DNA of 51,268 nt, from assembly GCA_018263115.1 (NCBI GenBank), contig JADFDC010000014.1:1-51268 (forward strand). Direction: 5' to 3'. This DNA is from Thiobacillus sp. Lineage in GTDB: Bacteria > Pseudomonadota > Gammaproteobacteria > Burkholderiales > Thiobacillaceae. Shown here one piece after another: positions 37,219 to 45,248 of the stretch. The notes beneath the pieces are model-generated. The model was not told the origin of the DNA, did not search any database, and saw only the letters and a list, made by a program, of their open reading frames with translations. The position numbers were made by a program, and so were the translations under genes. How positions within the stretch are numbered: the first letter of the stretch is position 1; the number at the start of each line of letters is the position of its first letter.

Positions 37219-38070
37219 ATGGCAAAAATGAAAGGGCTTGGCCGCGGGCTTGATGCCTTGCTGGGGGGCGATTCCGGCGGCAGCGGCGAAAATGGCGGAC
37301 TGCGCATTCTGGCGATTTCGCAATTGCGGCCCGGCCGCTATCAGCCGCGCACCCACATGGACGAGACCGCGCTGGATGAGCTGGCAGAATCCATCCGTGC
37401 CCAAGGGCTCATGCAGCCGATACTCGTTCGTGCCGATGGCAAGCAGTTCGAAATCATCGCAGGGGAGCGCCGCTGGCGCGCAGCCCAACGCGCGGGTCTT
37501 GCCGAAGTGCCGGTTTTGGTGAAGGAAGTCTCGGAAGACGCCGTGGCTGCAATGGCGCTGATTGAAAACATCCAGCGCGAAGATCTCAATGCCATCGACG
37601 AAGCCCACGGTTTGCAGCGGCTGATCCAGGATTTCGGAATGACCCACGACGCCGTTGCACAAGCGGTAGGAAAATCACGCGCGGCGGTTTCAAATTTGTT
37701 GCGTTTGCTCAATCTTTCAAAACCCGTGCAGGACATGTTGACTGCGGGGTTGATTGAAATGGGACACGCCCGTGCGCTGTTGCCTTTGTCAGCGGGACAG
37801 CAGCGAGAGCTGGCGCATGAAATTGAGGAAAAAGGCCTGTCTGTGAGAGAGGCCGAACGCAAAGTGGCCAAGCTCAAAAGTGGAGCGGCTTCACGCCCGG
37901 TTAAAAAGTCCGTGCCAAGAGATATCCGGCGTCTGGAAGAAGCTGTTTCCGAAGCGCTTGGCATGGAGGCCAAGGTACAACTGGCACACAAAGGCGGCCG
38001 CCTGACACTGCATTTTTCCGATGCCGAACAATTGCAAGGCATGCTGGAAAAACTGGGCATACAGTTGTGA
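37219..38070 (+). CDS. parB: Chromosome partitioning protein ParB (Spo0J)
   Basis: CTP-dependent clamp that loads at parS. 283 residues: an N-terminal KGLGRGLDALLG segment that contacts ParA, the ParB/Srx domain with GERRWRAAQRAGL and ENIQREDLNAIDEA, the HTH MTHDAVAQAVGKSRAAVSN, and a C-terminal dimerisation region. The three parS-like sites at 30.6, 32.4 and 33.8 kb are its expected targets. In many betaproteobacteria the atp operon follows; here it does not. Confidence 0.97.
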   Translation: MAKMKGLGRGLDALLGGDSGGSGENGGLRILAISQLRPGRYQPRTHMDETALDELAESIRAQGLMQPILVRADGKQFEIIAGERRWRAAQRAGLAEVPVLVKEVSEDAVAAMALIENIQREDLNAIDEAHGLQRLIQDFGMTHDAVAQAVGKSRAAVSNLLRLLNLSKPVQDMLTAGLIEMGHARALLPLSAGQQRELAHEIEEKGLSVREAERKVAKLKSGAASRPVKKSVPRDIRRLEEAVSEALGMEAKVQLAHKGGRLTLHFSDAEQLQGMLEKLGIQL

Positions 38071-38300
38071 ATTTTTAAGAAATTCAGCAGGTTGAGCATT
38101 CAATAAATTGTAAAAACTGGATAAACAAAATCCTTGGGACTATCACATAGGACCAAATACAGCTACATTTCTAGAAATTGTTAACGAAGGTCCGCACTGT
38201 AGGCCTTCGGTACCAATTGTTGAATATGTCGATCAATATTCATCGAATTATTGGTTTCTGGCATTTCACAAAACGCAATCTCAATAACAGGAGCTTATCC
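38071..38300. other. AT-rich 230-base gap after parB
   Basis: No reading frame with coding character is seen. It contains a hairpin (CGAAGGTC at 38185-38192 and GGCCTTCG at 38202-38209, 9-base loop, no T-run), the palindrome TTTCTAGAAA (38168-38177) and an inverted pair TGAATAT/ATATTCA around 38222-38243. These probably belong to the promoter and 5' leader of the ompA-like gene. Its ribosome binding site CAGGAG lies eight bases before ATG 38301. Confidence 0.5.
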
Positions 38301-39299
38301 ATGCGTGTTACCCCCCTCGTTTTCAATGTACTTGGCGTCGCAATGATTTCCGCTGGCTTGACAAGCGTGCAGGCTGCCGAAGGCAAATACTATGACCCTT
38401 CAAACGTAGCCAGCCCCAAGACAAATACCATCGGCTACGAGCTGTATCGCACCATTGGCTGCCCGGGCAAGCAGCTGCTCGATGCTGGCTGCCCGGATGG
38501 TGACGGCGATGGCGATGGCGTGAAGGACAGCAAGGACAAGTGTCCGACCACACCGAAAGGCCGCAAGGTCAATGCCGAGGGTTGCGAACTGGATGGTGAT
38601 GGCGATGGCGTTGTTGATGCGCTCGACAAGTGTCCGACCACACCGAAAGGCCGCAAGGTCAATGCCGAGGGTTGCGAACTGGATGGTGATGGCGATGGCG
38701 TTGTTGATGCGCTCGACAAGTGTCCGACCACACCGAAAGGCCGCAAGGTCAATGCCGAGGGTTGCGAACTGGATGGTGATGGCGATGGCGTGATCGATGC
38801 CAACGACAAGTGCCCGACCGTGCCCGCTCCGGGAACTGCTGATGGCTGCCCGGTCGCCAAGGACAGCGATGGCGACGGCATCATGGACGACAAGGACAAG
38901 TGTCCCACTGTAGCCGCTCCCGGCACCGCCGATGGCTGCCCGCCGCCAGCTCCTGCACCAAAGAAGCTGACTCTGGAAGGGGTGAATTTTGATAACGACA
39001 AGGCGATACTGCGTCCAGATGCCTACGGCATTCTCGACAAGGCTGCTGCCACTCTTAAGGAGTGGGGCAATGTCAAGGTCGAAGTGGCTGGCCACACCGA
39101 CAGCCGCAGCGATGACGACTACAACATGAAGCTTTCGCAGCGCCGCGCGGAAGCGGTTCGCACCTACCTGATTGGCAAAGGTGTAGCCGCAGACCGGTTG
39201 ACAGCCAAGGGTTACGGCGAGTCAAACCCTGTCGCGGACAATGAATCGGAAGAAGGCCGCTTCAAGAACCGCCGCGTTGAACTCGTACCGCAGAAATAA
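38301..39299 (+). CDS. OmpA-family outer membrane protein with calcium-binding-type repeats
   Basis: 332 residues from ATG 38301 (CAGGAG upstream). Signal peptide with cleavage near SVQA-AE. Residues ~70-215 are five thrombospondin type-3-like repeats, each with DGDGDGV and DKCP: three nearly identical 30-residue units and two divergent ones. The Asp-rich loops are of a calcium-binding type. An OmpA-like C-terminal domain (about 222-332) has the peptidoglycan-binding pattern GHTDSRSDDDYNMKLSQRRA and NRRVEL. It lacks an eight-stranded barrel in front, so it is more like a peptidoglycan-linked OmpA/PAL protein. A strong terminator follows. Confidence 0.92.
   Translation: MRVTPLVFNVLGVAMISAGLTSVQAAEGKYYDPSNVASPKTNTIGYELYRTIGCPGKQLLDAGCPDGDGDGDGVKDSKDKCPTTPKGRKVNAEGCELDGDGDGVVDALDKCPTTPKGRKVNAEGCELDGDGDGVVDALDKCPTTPKGRKVNAEGCELDGDGDGVIDANDKCPTVPAPGTADGCPVAKDSDGDGIMDDKDKCPTVAAPGTADGCPPPAPAPKKLTLEGVNFDNDKAILRPDAYGILDKAAATLKEWGNVKVEVAGHTDSRSDDDYNMKLSQRRAEAVRTYLIGKGVAADRLTAKGYGESNPVADNESEEGRFKNRRVELVPQK
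38535..38791 (+). repeat. Perfect 90-base tandem repeats inside the ompA-like gene
   Basis: A 90-base unit (38581-38670) is repeated exactly at 38671-38760. The identity extends left to 38535 and right to 38791, giving about 2.8 copies without a mismatch. It encodes the 30-residue DGDGDG...DKCP units in frame. Confidence 0.95.
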
Positions 39300-39320
39300 A
39301 TAGGCGAGTTGTCAAATGAG

Positions 39321-39348
39321 AACGGGGACTTCGGTCCCCGTTTTTTTT
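39321..39348 (+). terminator. Rho-independent terminator after the ompA-like gene
   Basis: AACGGGGAC-TTCG-GTCCCCGTT followed by a run of eight T; a UUCG tetraloop hairpin, 22 bases after the stop. Confidence 0.95.
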
Positions 39349-39420
39349 CATTCAAGGCTTGGCTTTTACGCGGAATTGCGCTACGGGTCTATACCCAAGC
39401 GCTTCATCGCAAAAGGTCGA

Positions 39421-39978
39421 TTAGTTCTTGTTGAGTTTGGTGATTTTGGTTCCTTCCAGGGTCAGGTTATACATCAGACCCTTTTGACCAAAGACGAAGC
39501 CAACAATAGGGTTTTGCAGGGTTTGGGAGGAGAGTTCCTTGCCCAATCCCATGTCCACCAGCGCAACCGAACCATCCACGCCAGCTTTCCAACCTTCGCT
39601 TTCACGGAATTTACGCAACGCTTCATCCTGCATGAACAGGATGATGATGCTTTTGGCCTGGGCGCCAAGCTGGAAGCCGAAGGAAGCGGCAGCCGTGCTG
39701 TAATAGTCTACCGGGCGGCCGCCGATGAGCAGCGCGCCTTCGCCATATTCGCCGCCGATACCAATACCGGCTTTATAAACGGTCGGGAAAACCAGCACCC
39801 CGCGAGCGGCCTGAAGATAAGCGCTTGCGCCGCCGATTTCGCGGGTAAAACGCGACAGGGTTTCATTGACTTCTATGTTGATTTCCGCGGCACTGGCCGA
39901 CCAGGCGGGCCGAGCGCTAATGGCCATGAACATCAGCAGCAGGGCAAACAAACGCAGGGGGAGTAGATGAAGTTTCAT
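39421..39978 (-). CDS. SYLF (Ysc84-type) exported lipid-binding protein
   Basis: 185-residue protein with a signal peptide (cleavage near PAWSA-SA) and a SYLF/DUF500 domain. Recognisable blocks are ARGVLVFPTVYKAGIGIGGEYGEGALL, DYYSTAAASFGFQLGAQAKSIIILFM and the C-terminal VGFVFGQKGLMYNLTLEGTKITKL. Family members bind phosphoinositides in eukaryotes; the bacterial role is not known. It is a single gene, divergent from rpmE, with a perfect palindrome 32 bases upstream. Confidence 0.92.
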   Translation of the reverse strand: MKLHLLPLRLFALLLMFMAISARPAWSASAAEINIEVNETLSRFTREIGGASAYLQAARGVLVFPTVYKAGIGIGGEYGEGALLIGGRPVDYYSTAAASFGFQLGAQAKSIIILFMQDEALRKFRESEGWKAGVDGSVALVDMGLGKELSSQTLQNPIVGFVFGQKGLMYNLTLEGTKITKLNKN

Positions 39979-40009
39979 ATTGATTCCAGTTAAAAAATAA
40001 GGGGTAAAT

Positions 40010-40024
40010 CGATATTTAATATCG
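40010..40024. promoter_or_regulatory. Perfect palindrome upstream of the SYLF gene
   Basis: CGATATT-T-AATATCG, 7-base perfect arms, 32-46 bases before the SYLF start and in the gap to rpmE. A candidate operator for the SYLF gene. Confidence 0.4.
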
Positions 40025-40049
40025 GCGCACCACCTGGATAGATACAGGC

Positions 40050-40078
40050 TTGCGTAACAATATGATTTCCTTTATATT
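40050..40078 (+). promoter_or_regulatory. Possible rpmE promoter
   Basis: TTGCGT (40050-40055), 17-base spacer, TATATT (40073-40078). The -10 matches five of six, but the -35 matches only three of six. Confidence 0.4.
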
Positions 40079-40135
40079 GTTTAGTTCTTTTTCGCGTACT
40101 CGCCGCGAGAATGAGATAAATTTAAGGAAATCATC

Positions 40136-40339
40136 ATGAAAGCTGATATTCATCCCGAATACAAGGAAATCGACGTGGTCTGCTCTTGCGGTAACACGTT
40201 CAAAACTGGTTCCACGCTGGGCAAGGGCCTGCATGTGGAAGTGTGCTCAGAGTGCCACCCGTTCTATACGGGCAAGCAAAAGATCGTCGATACGGCTGGT
40301 CGTGTCGAGAAATTCCGTCAGCGATACGCCAAGAAATAG
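40136..40339 (+). CDS. rpmE: 50S ribosomal protein L31 (zinc-binding type)
   Basis: 67-residue L31 beginning [22 protein letters not shown]. It keeps the cysteines (C-x-C and [10 protein letters not shown]), so it is the zinc-containing form rather than the zinc-free paralogue. AAGGA lies seven bases before the start. A terminator follows at once, so it is monocistronic. Confidence 0.98.
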   Translation: MKADIHPEYKEIDVVCSCGNTFKTGSTLGKGLHVEVCSECHPFYTGKQKIVDTAGRVEKFRQRYAKK

Positions 40340-40356
40340 GGCTCGTCCGATACCCG

Positions 40357-40387
40357 AAAAAGACAGCTTAGGCTGTCTTTTTTATTT
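40357..40387 (+). terminator. Rho-independent terminator after rpmE
   Basis: AAAGACAGC-TTAG-GCTGTCTTT with a following T-rich stretch, 18 bases after the rpmE stop. Confidence 0.92.
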
Positions 40388-40507
40388 TCCCCCGGTGGAA
40401 TCTCTCAACTAGATGCGCCGGATTGTAAATCACCCTTGCGTCAGTTCCGCCGCTGTCGCCATGGCAGGTATGATGATGGTATTGAAATTTGATTCACGAG
40501 GGCAGGC

Positions 40508-41971
40508 ATGAGCATCTCAATACAAAAACGGCCATTGCGCCGAATCGTTGTCGCCATCGCGGGCGTTTTGTTGTTAACCCATTGCGCGAAGAATCCTGTA
40601 ACTGGCAGCAAGGATTTCGTTCTGATGTCCGAGCAGCAGGAAATCCAGATGGGCGCGCAGGCGCACAAGGATGTCTTGCAGGAATACGGTCTGGTGGAAA
40701 ACCCCGAACTGCAGGCGTATGTAACACGTGTTGGCAAAGGGCTTGCCGCGAAAAGCCATCGATCCAATCTGAATTGGCATTTCACCGTTGTAGACAGCCC
40801 TGAAGTTAACGCGTTCGCGCTACCAGGCGGCTACATTTACATCACCCGCGGCATCATGTCGTATCTCAATTCTGAAGCCGAGCTGGCGGGCGTACTGGGA
40901 CATGAAATCGGCCATGTGACCGCCAGGCATGGCGTACGCCAACAAAGCGCGGCAACGGCGGCGGGGTTGGGCGCGATTCTGGGCTCGATCCTGGTGCCGG
41001 GAATGGATAATCAGGCAGGCGCGACCCTGTTGCAGCAATTGAGCCAGTCTATTGTGGCGGGTTATGGCCGCGATCATGAGCTGGAATCGGATCGTCTGGG
41101 CGCGGAATATCTCGCCAAGACGGCTTACAACCCGCAGGCCATGGTGGAAGTCATTGGCGTATTGAAGAATCAGGAACTCTACGATATCGAGCTGGCAAAA
41201 AAGGAGGGCCGCGAACCGCGCCGTTACCATGGCGTATTCGATACCCATCCCAGCAACGACACGCGCTTGAAGCAGGTGGTCGGTGAAGCCAATAAATACA
41301 AGGTTGCCAACCCCAAGGAAGGCCGCGAGGAATTTCTTCGGGCAATGAATGGCGTGTATTTTGGCGATAGCCCGGATCAGGGGGTTATCCGTAGCAATGC
41401 CCTCTTGCATGAGAAGTTGGGAATTTCGGTGCAGTTCCCGCAGGGATGGCGAGTACAGAACCAGCCTGACCGGGTGGTGGCAATCAATACCCAGGGTACA
41501 GCCCTGGTTGAGCTGAAACCCGGCCCCAAGAATGCCCAACCCATGGATACTCTGCAAAAAGGCTTGAAGCTTGATCAGGGCGCACGCTACGAAGCGGGCA
41601 ACGTCAACGGCAACCCTGCGGCATTCGCGGCTGGCGCCCAGCAGGGCAAGCCGGTACTGGTTGCGGCGATCAATTTCAACAATACGCAATACCTGTTGGC
41701 GGGCATGGCCAAGGATGGCACAACTTATAACCAGAACCGGACGGCGCTGAAGGACTCCATCAACAGTTTCCGCGCGATCTCCTCACAGGAACGGCAGTTG
41801 GCAAAGCCGCATGTGATTCGAGTCATACAGGCCCAGCCGGGCATGAGCATGGCAAGCCTTGCCGCGCAGTCGCCACTTGGCTGGAGCGCGGAATCACAAT
41901 TGCGGCTGATGAATGACCTGTATCCAGCCGGTGAGCCCAAGTCAGGACAACTGATAAAAATCGTTCAGTGA
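40508..41971 (+). CDS. M48 metallopeptidase lipoprotein (LoiP/BepA-like)
   Basis: 487-residue outer-membrane-type lipoprotein: signal peptide with lipobox LLTHC (Cys26), then a Peptidase_M48 domain with GHEIGHVTARHG (His132, Glu133, His136) and the third ligand in ELESDRLGAEYL. A long C-terminal region (about 290-487) contains PGPKNAQPMDTLQKGL and ends in a LysM-like unit (HVIRVIQAQPGMSMASL, GEPKSGQLIKIV). It heads an operon; the next gene begins with GTG overlapping its stop by four bases. Confidence 0.92.
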   Translation: MSISIQKRPLRRIVVAIAGVLLLTHCAKNPVTGSKDFVLMSEQQEIQMGAQAHKDVLQEYGLVENPELQAYVTRVGKGLAAKSHRSNLNWHFTVVDSPEVNAFALPGGYIYITRGIMSYLNSEAELAGVLGHEIGHVTARHGVRQQSAATAAGLGAILGSILVPGMDNQAGATLLQQLSQSIVAGYGRDHELESDRLGAEYLAKTAYNPQAMVEVIGVLKNQELYDIELAKKEGREPRRYHGVFDTHPSNDTRLKQVVGEANKYKVANPKEGREEFLRAMNGVYFGDSPDQGVIRSNALLHEKLGISVQFPQGWRVQNQPDRVVAINTQGTALVELKPGPKNAQPMDTLQKGLKLDQGARYEAGNVNGNPAAFAAGAQQGKPVLVAAINFNNTQYLLAGMAKDGTTYNQNRTALKDSINSFRAISSQERQLAKPHVIRVIQAQPGMSMASLAAQSPLGWSAESQLRLMNDLYPAGEPKSGQLIKIVQ

Positions 41972-43572
41972 TTCAAGCCCCCGTCGCCTACTGGTATCTC
42001 GCGCTATGCGTTGCCTGGTTGCTGCCGGGGTTAGTGGGGCATGCCCCCTGGAAAGGACCGGATTCCGAAACCTTTGCCCATCTGCTGTCGGTGCGACAGC
42101 AGGCGGACTGGCTGTTTCCGCTGTCGGTTGTCGAATCCCACGTTTTCCCCCAGTTGTATTTCTGGGTGGCGGAACTTCTGGCAAAGCCGCTTTCACCCTT
42201 ATTGGCTTTCCATGACGCGGTACGCCTGACCAGCGGTGTATTTTCAGGCCTGGCGCTCTGGCTGACCGCCTTGACCGCGCGCCGGCTGTACGGCGAACAG
42301 GCCTTCTGGCTGGCGGCGCTGGCCCTGCTGGGCTGCATGGGTTTGCTGGTGCCCGCGCATGAAATCAATCCCTACACCGCTCAGCTGGCAGCGATAGCGC
42401 TATTTACATATGGTCTCGCACGGATGCTGGAGCAACCACTGGCTGGTGGAGGGCTGGCTGGCCTGGGTCTGGCGGGATTGTTTCTTTCGGGTGCCTGGTT
42501 TGTCGCGCTGGCGCTTGCGATGGCCTTGTTGTTTCTTCCTGTGTTGTTTCCCAGCTGGCGCACTTCGGCGAGGATAGGCGGATCGTGGTTTGCCCTGACA
42601 GTCGGTTTGGCGCTTTGCGGCGCCTGGCTGATGGCCGTCAAGGGCCAGCACCCGGAGCGGATTGCCCAGTGGTGGCAATCCGCGTTGAGCCAAGCGGTAT
42701 TCACGGCCAGTGAAACGAGTAAATACAACCCCCTCTATTTCATCAATGCCTTGACTTGGTTTGCCTGGCCGGCGTGGCCGCTTGCGGGCTGGGCGGTTTA
42801 CCGGCTCAAGCGCGATGGCTGGGATTCAGTACGTTTGTGGATGCCGTTGGGCGTGTTTCTGGTGGCGCTGATTGCACTCAGTCTGCTTGTCGGATCAGAG
42901 CAATTGCAAGCCATCGTGCTGCTTCCCGCCGTGGCATTGCTCGCCAGCGCCGGCTTGGGTGACCTGAAGCGTGGCGCAGCCAATGCACTGCTCTGGTTTT
43001 CGCTGATGGTGTTCAGTTTTTTTGCCCTGGTATTCTGGACATACTGGAGCGCATTTGACCTTGGCTGGCCTGCGCAACTGGCCAGGCGCGCAGCCAAGCT
43101 GGGTCTGGAAAGCCAGGGCGTTCGCCCTTTGTCGCTGGCACTTGGTCTGCTGGTTACCGCTTCATGGGTGTGCTGGATTATCTGGTTGAAGCGCCAGCCG
43201 CGCACGCCACATCGCCCTTTGCTGGTGTGGGGTGCCGGGATCACCTTCGTCTGGTGCCTGTTGATGGCGCTGTTTCTGCGGCCGCTCGATGAGCGCCTTA
43301 GCATGTTGCGTGTGGCGGACAGCATCAGAGACAAAACAGGCGTTACACCCTGCCTGTCCACACAAAACCTCAACCAGTCCCAAAGATTGTTGCTGGCTTA
43401 TCACACTGGCTTGACCATAAAGCCAAACAAATCGGCTGAGTGCCGCTGGCTGTTGAGTTATCAAAAGAGTCGCAAGGAAGTCTCGCCGGGGTCAGGCTGG
43501 ATCAAGCGCTGGGAAGGCGCGAGACCCGGCGAAAAAAGTGAACGGTACTGGCTCTATCAAAGAAGTGAATAA
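41968..43572 (+). CDS. GT-C type membrane glycosyltransferase
   Basis: 534-residue polytopic membrane protein from GTG 41968, which overlaps the previous stop (GTGA). About ten or more hydrophobic segments are visible. An Asp in the first large loop (APWKGPDSETFAHLL) is placed like the catalytic Asp of ArnT/PMT enzymes, with a non-membrane C-terminal part near 450-534. The likely role is transfer of a sugar from a polyprenyl phosphate to lipid A or protein; the substrate is unknown. It sits between an M48 lipoprotein and mobA with overlaps. Confidence 0.78.
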   Translation: MIQAPVAYWYLALCVAWLLPGLVGHAPWKGPDSETFAHLLSVRQQADWLFPLSVVESHVFPQLYFWVAELLAKPLSPLLAFHDAVRLTSGVFSGLALWLTALTARRLYGEQAFWLAALALLGCMGLLVPAHEINPYTAQLAAIALFTYGLARMLEQPLAGGGLAGLGLAGLFLSGAWFVALALAMALLFLPVLFPSWRTSARIGGSWFALTVGLALCGAWLMAVKGQHPERIAQWWQSALSQAVFTASETSKYNPLYFINALTWFAWPAWPLAGWAVYRLKRDGWDSVRLWMPLGVFLVALIALSLLVGSEQLQAIVLLPAVALLASAGLGDLKRGAANALLWFSLMVFSFFALVFWTYWSAFDLGWPAQLARRAAKLGLESQGVRPLSLALGLLVTASWVCWIIWLKRQPRTPHRPLLVWGAGITFVWCLLMALFLRPLDERLSMLRVADSIRDKTGVTPCLSTQNLNQSQRLLLAYHTGLTIKPNKSAECRWLLSYQKSRKEVSPGSGWIKRWEGARPGEKSERYWLYQRSE

Positions 43573-44131
43573 GCGTTCAACAGTCACCGGACTCGTTCTG
43601 GCCGGCGGCCAGGGCCGGAGAATGGGCGGGCGCGACAAGGGGTTGGTTCACTACATGGGCAAGCCGCTGGTGGACTGGGTAATTGAACGTTTGCAGCCCC
43701 AGGTAGATGAATTGCTCATATCCGCCAATCGGAGTCTGGACGAATATTCGGGCCGAGGCTATCGTGTCCTGACAGACGCCCTGCCGGATTATCAGGGGCC
43801 GCTGGCGGGTGTGCTGGCGGGTTTGCAGTCGGCCCGCCATGAATGGGTGTTAAGTGTGCCGTGTGATGTTCCCCGCCTGCCGGTTGATCTTGTTCAGCGT
43901 CTGTTCGAATGCGCAGCCGGCAGGGAAGCAGTATTTGCGCGGGATGAAGAAAGGGATCACCCTGCTGTCATGTTGTTGAACAGGGCTTGCATGCCTAAAT
44001 TGGTAACCTACCTTGAAAATGGTGGGCGAAGTGTGAAGGGTTTTCTTAACGTACTGAATGTAGCGCCGGCATTATTCCCCGACCCGGCTGTATTTGGAAA
44101 CATGAATGAGGCGGACCAGCTTGAAAAATAA
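43565..44131 (+). CDS. mobA: Molybdenum cofactor guanylyltransferase MobA
   Basis: Converts molybdopterin to the GMP-linked form needed by DMSO-reductase-family enzymes such as nitrate and formate enzymes. GTG 43565 overlaps the previous stop and gives 188 residues starting VNKRSTVTGLVLAGG; a GTG at 43538 would lengthen it. The nucleotide motif LAGGQGRRMGGRDKGL is intact, as are GPLAGVLAGL and the metal-binding PCDVPRLP. It implies molybdoenzymes elsewhere in the genome. Overlaps mltB by 26 bases. Confidence 0.93.
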   Translation: MNKRSTVTGLVLAGGQGRRMGGRDKGLVHYMGKPLVDWVIERLQPQVDELLISANRSLDEYSGRGYRVLTDALPDYQGPLAGVLAGLQSARHEWVLSVPCDVPRLPVDLVQRLFECAAGREAVFARDEERDHPAVMLLNRACMPKLVTYLENGGRSVKGFLNVLNVAPALFPDPAVFGNMNEADQLEK

Positions 44132-45248
44132 CCTGGCCATTCATCTGGCGGTGATATTTGCGCTGGTGATCGGCTTGAATGCCGCTACCGAGGCGGCTTC
44201 CAGATCACCCGCCAAGAAAATGCTCATCAAGCAACAGACGGTAAGCTATGCGGGCCGGCCTGAAGTCTCGGCTTTCGCGGATGAGATGGCAGGACTCGGC
44301 CTGGATCCCGCCTGGGTTGTTCGCACACTGAATGAAGCCAGAAAGCTCGAGTCCGTCAGGCAAGCAATAAAGCCCTTTCCGGTTGGGCAACGCAAGAACT
44401 GGCAGGTTTACCGCGATCGCTTTATCAATGCGGGCCGCACGCAGGCTGGCAGGCAGTTTCTGAAACAGCATGCGGACACATTGACGCAGGCGAGTCAGCA
44501 ATACGGCGTGCCAATAGAAGTCATTGTGGGCATTCTTGGCGTGGAGACCTTTTACGGCCTTGATACCGGACGCTACCGTGTCGTGGATGCACTGGCTACG
44601 CTGGCATTTGATTACCCGACTGAAGATGGCAATGACCGCTCACAATATTTCAGGGGACAGCTTGCCCATTTTTTCTTGTGGTGCGGCAAAGCGAAATGCG
44701 AGCCGCTAGCAGTCAAGGGGTCTTATGCCGGGGCCATCGGCATGCCGCAGTTCATGCCGGAAAACATTCTCCGTTATGGCTCCGATTTTAACGGCGATGG
44801 TCGCATCAACCTGCATGATCCGGTTGACGCCATAGGCTCGGTGGCGCGCTTTCTGGCTCTGCACGGCTGGGTCAGGCAGCTTGTGCCGACAGTGGAGGTC
44901 GATCTTGCTAACGCGCAACTGGAACTGTTGCTGGTGCCAGACATCATTCCCACCTTTACCCAGCCTCAATTGTTTTACTATGGCGCGAAGCCACGGTTGC
45001 CGCTTTCCATGCTGGAGAAATACGCGCTGATTGAATTGCAAAATGGCGATGCCGAAAATGAGTATGTCCTGGGCAGCCGCAATTTCTATGTGCTGACCCG
45101 CTACAACCGATCTTCCTATTACGCCATGGCCGTGCTGGCTCTGGGGCAGGAAGTGGTTGCTGCGAAATCCGTGGCTGCTGCTAAAGAACCGGACAGCAAA
45201 GTGGAGGTAGCGGCAGGCAAGCCACCCTCGGGCTGTGGCCAGTGCTAA
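44106..45248 (+). CDS. mltB: Lytic murein transglycosylase B
   Basis: Cleaves peptidoglycan glycan strands to anhydro-muropeptides. 380 residues from ATG 44106 (or TTG 44121, which leaves a neater signal peptide), with NLAIHLAVIFALVIGLNAA as the hydrophobic core. The catalytic glutamate is in GILGVETFYGLDTG, with AIGMPQFMPENILRYGSDFNGDG of the transglycosylase fold. No lipobox, so it is likely soluble periplasmic (MltB-like without anchor). It ends KPPSGCGQC, an odd Cys-rich tail. Its stop overlaps the convergent glcF stop by three bases. Confidence 0.93.
   Translation: MRRTSLKNNLAIHLAVIFALVIGLNAATEAASRSPAKKMLIKQQTVSYAGRPEVSAFADEMAGLGLDPAWVVRTLNEARKLESVRQAIKPFPVGQRKNWQVYRDRFINAGRTQAGRQFLKQHADTLTQASQQYGVPIEVIVGILGVETFYGLDTGRYRVVDALATLAFDYPTEDGNDRSQYFRGQLAHFFLWCGKAKCEPLAVKGSYAGAIGMPQFMPENILRYGSDFNGDGRINLHDPVDAIGSVARFLALHGWVRQLVPTVEVDLANAQLELLLVPDIIPTFTQPQLFYYGAKPRLPLSMLEKYALIELQNGDAENEYVLGSRNFYVLTRYNRSSYYAMAVLALGQEVVAAKSVAAAKEPDSKVEVAAGKPPSGCGQC

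Noticed and set aside
38185-38209. Hairpin after parB as a terminator
   Set aside because: The stem is 8 pairs with one wobble and no T-run follows; recorded only as a structure in the gap.
38535-38791. Possible CRISPR array
   Set aside because: The repeats are contiguous, 90 bases long and in coding frame, with no variable spacers.
38400-39095. Antisense frame with repeated protein units opposite the ompA-like gene
   Set aside because: The repetition only reflects the 90-base DNA repeats of the real gene on the plus strand.
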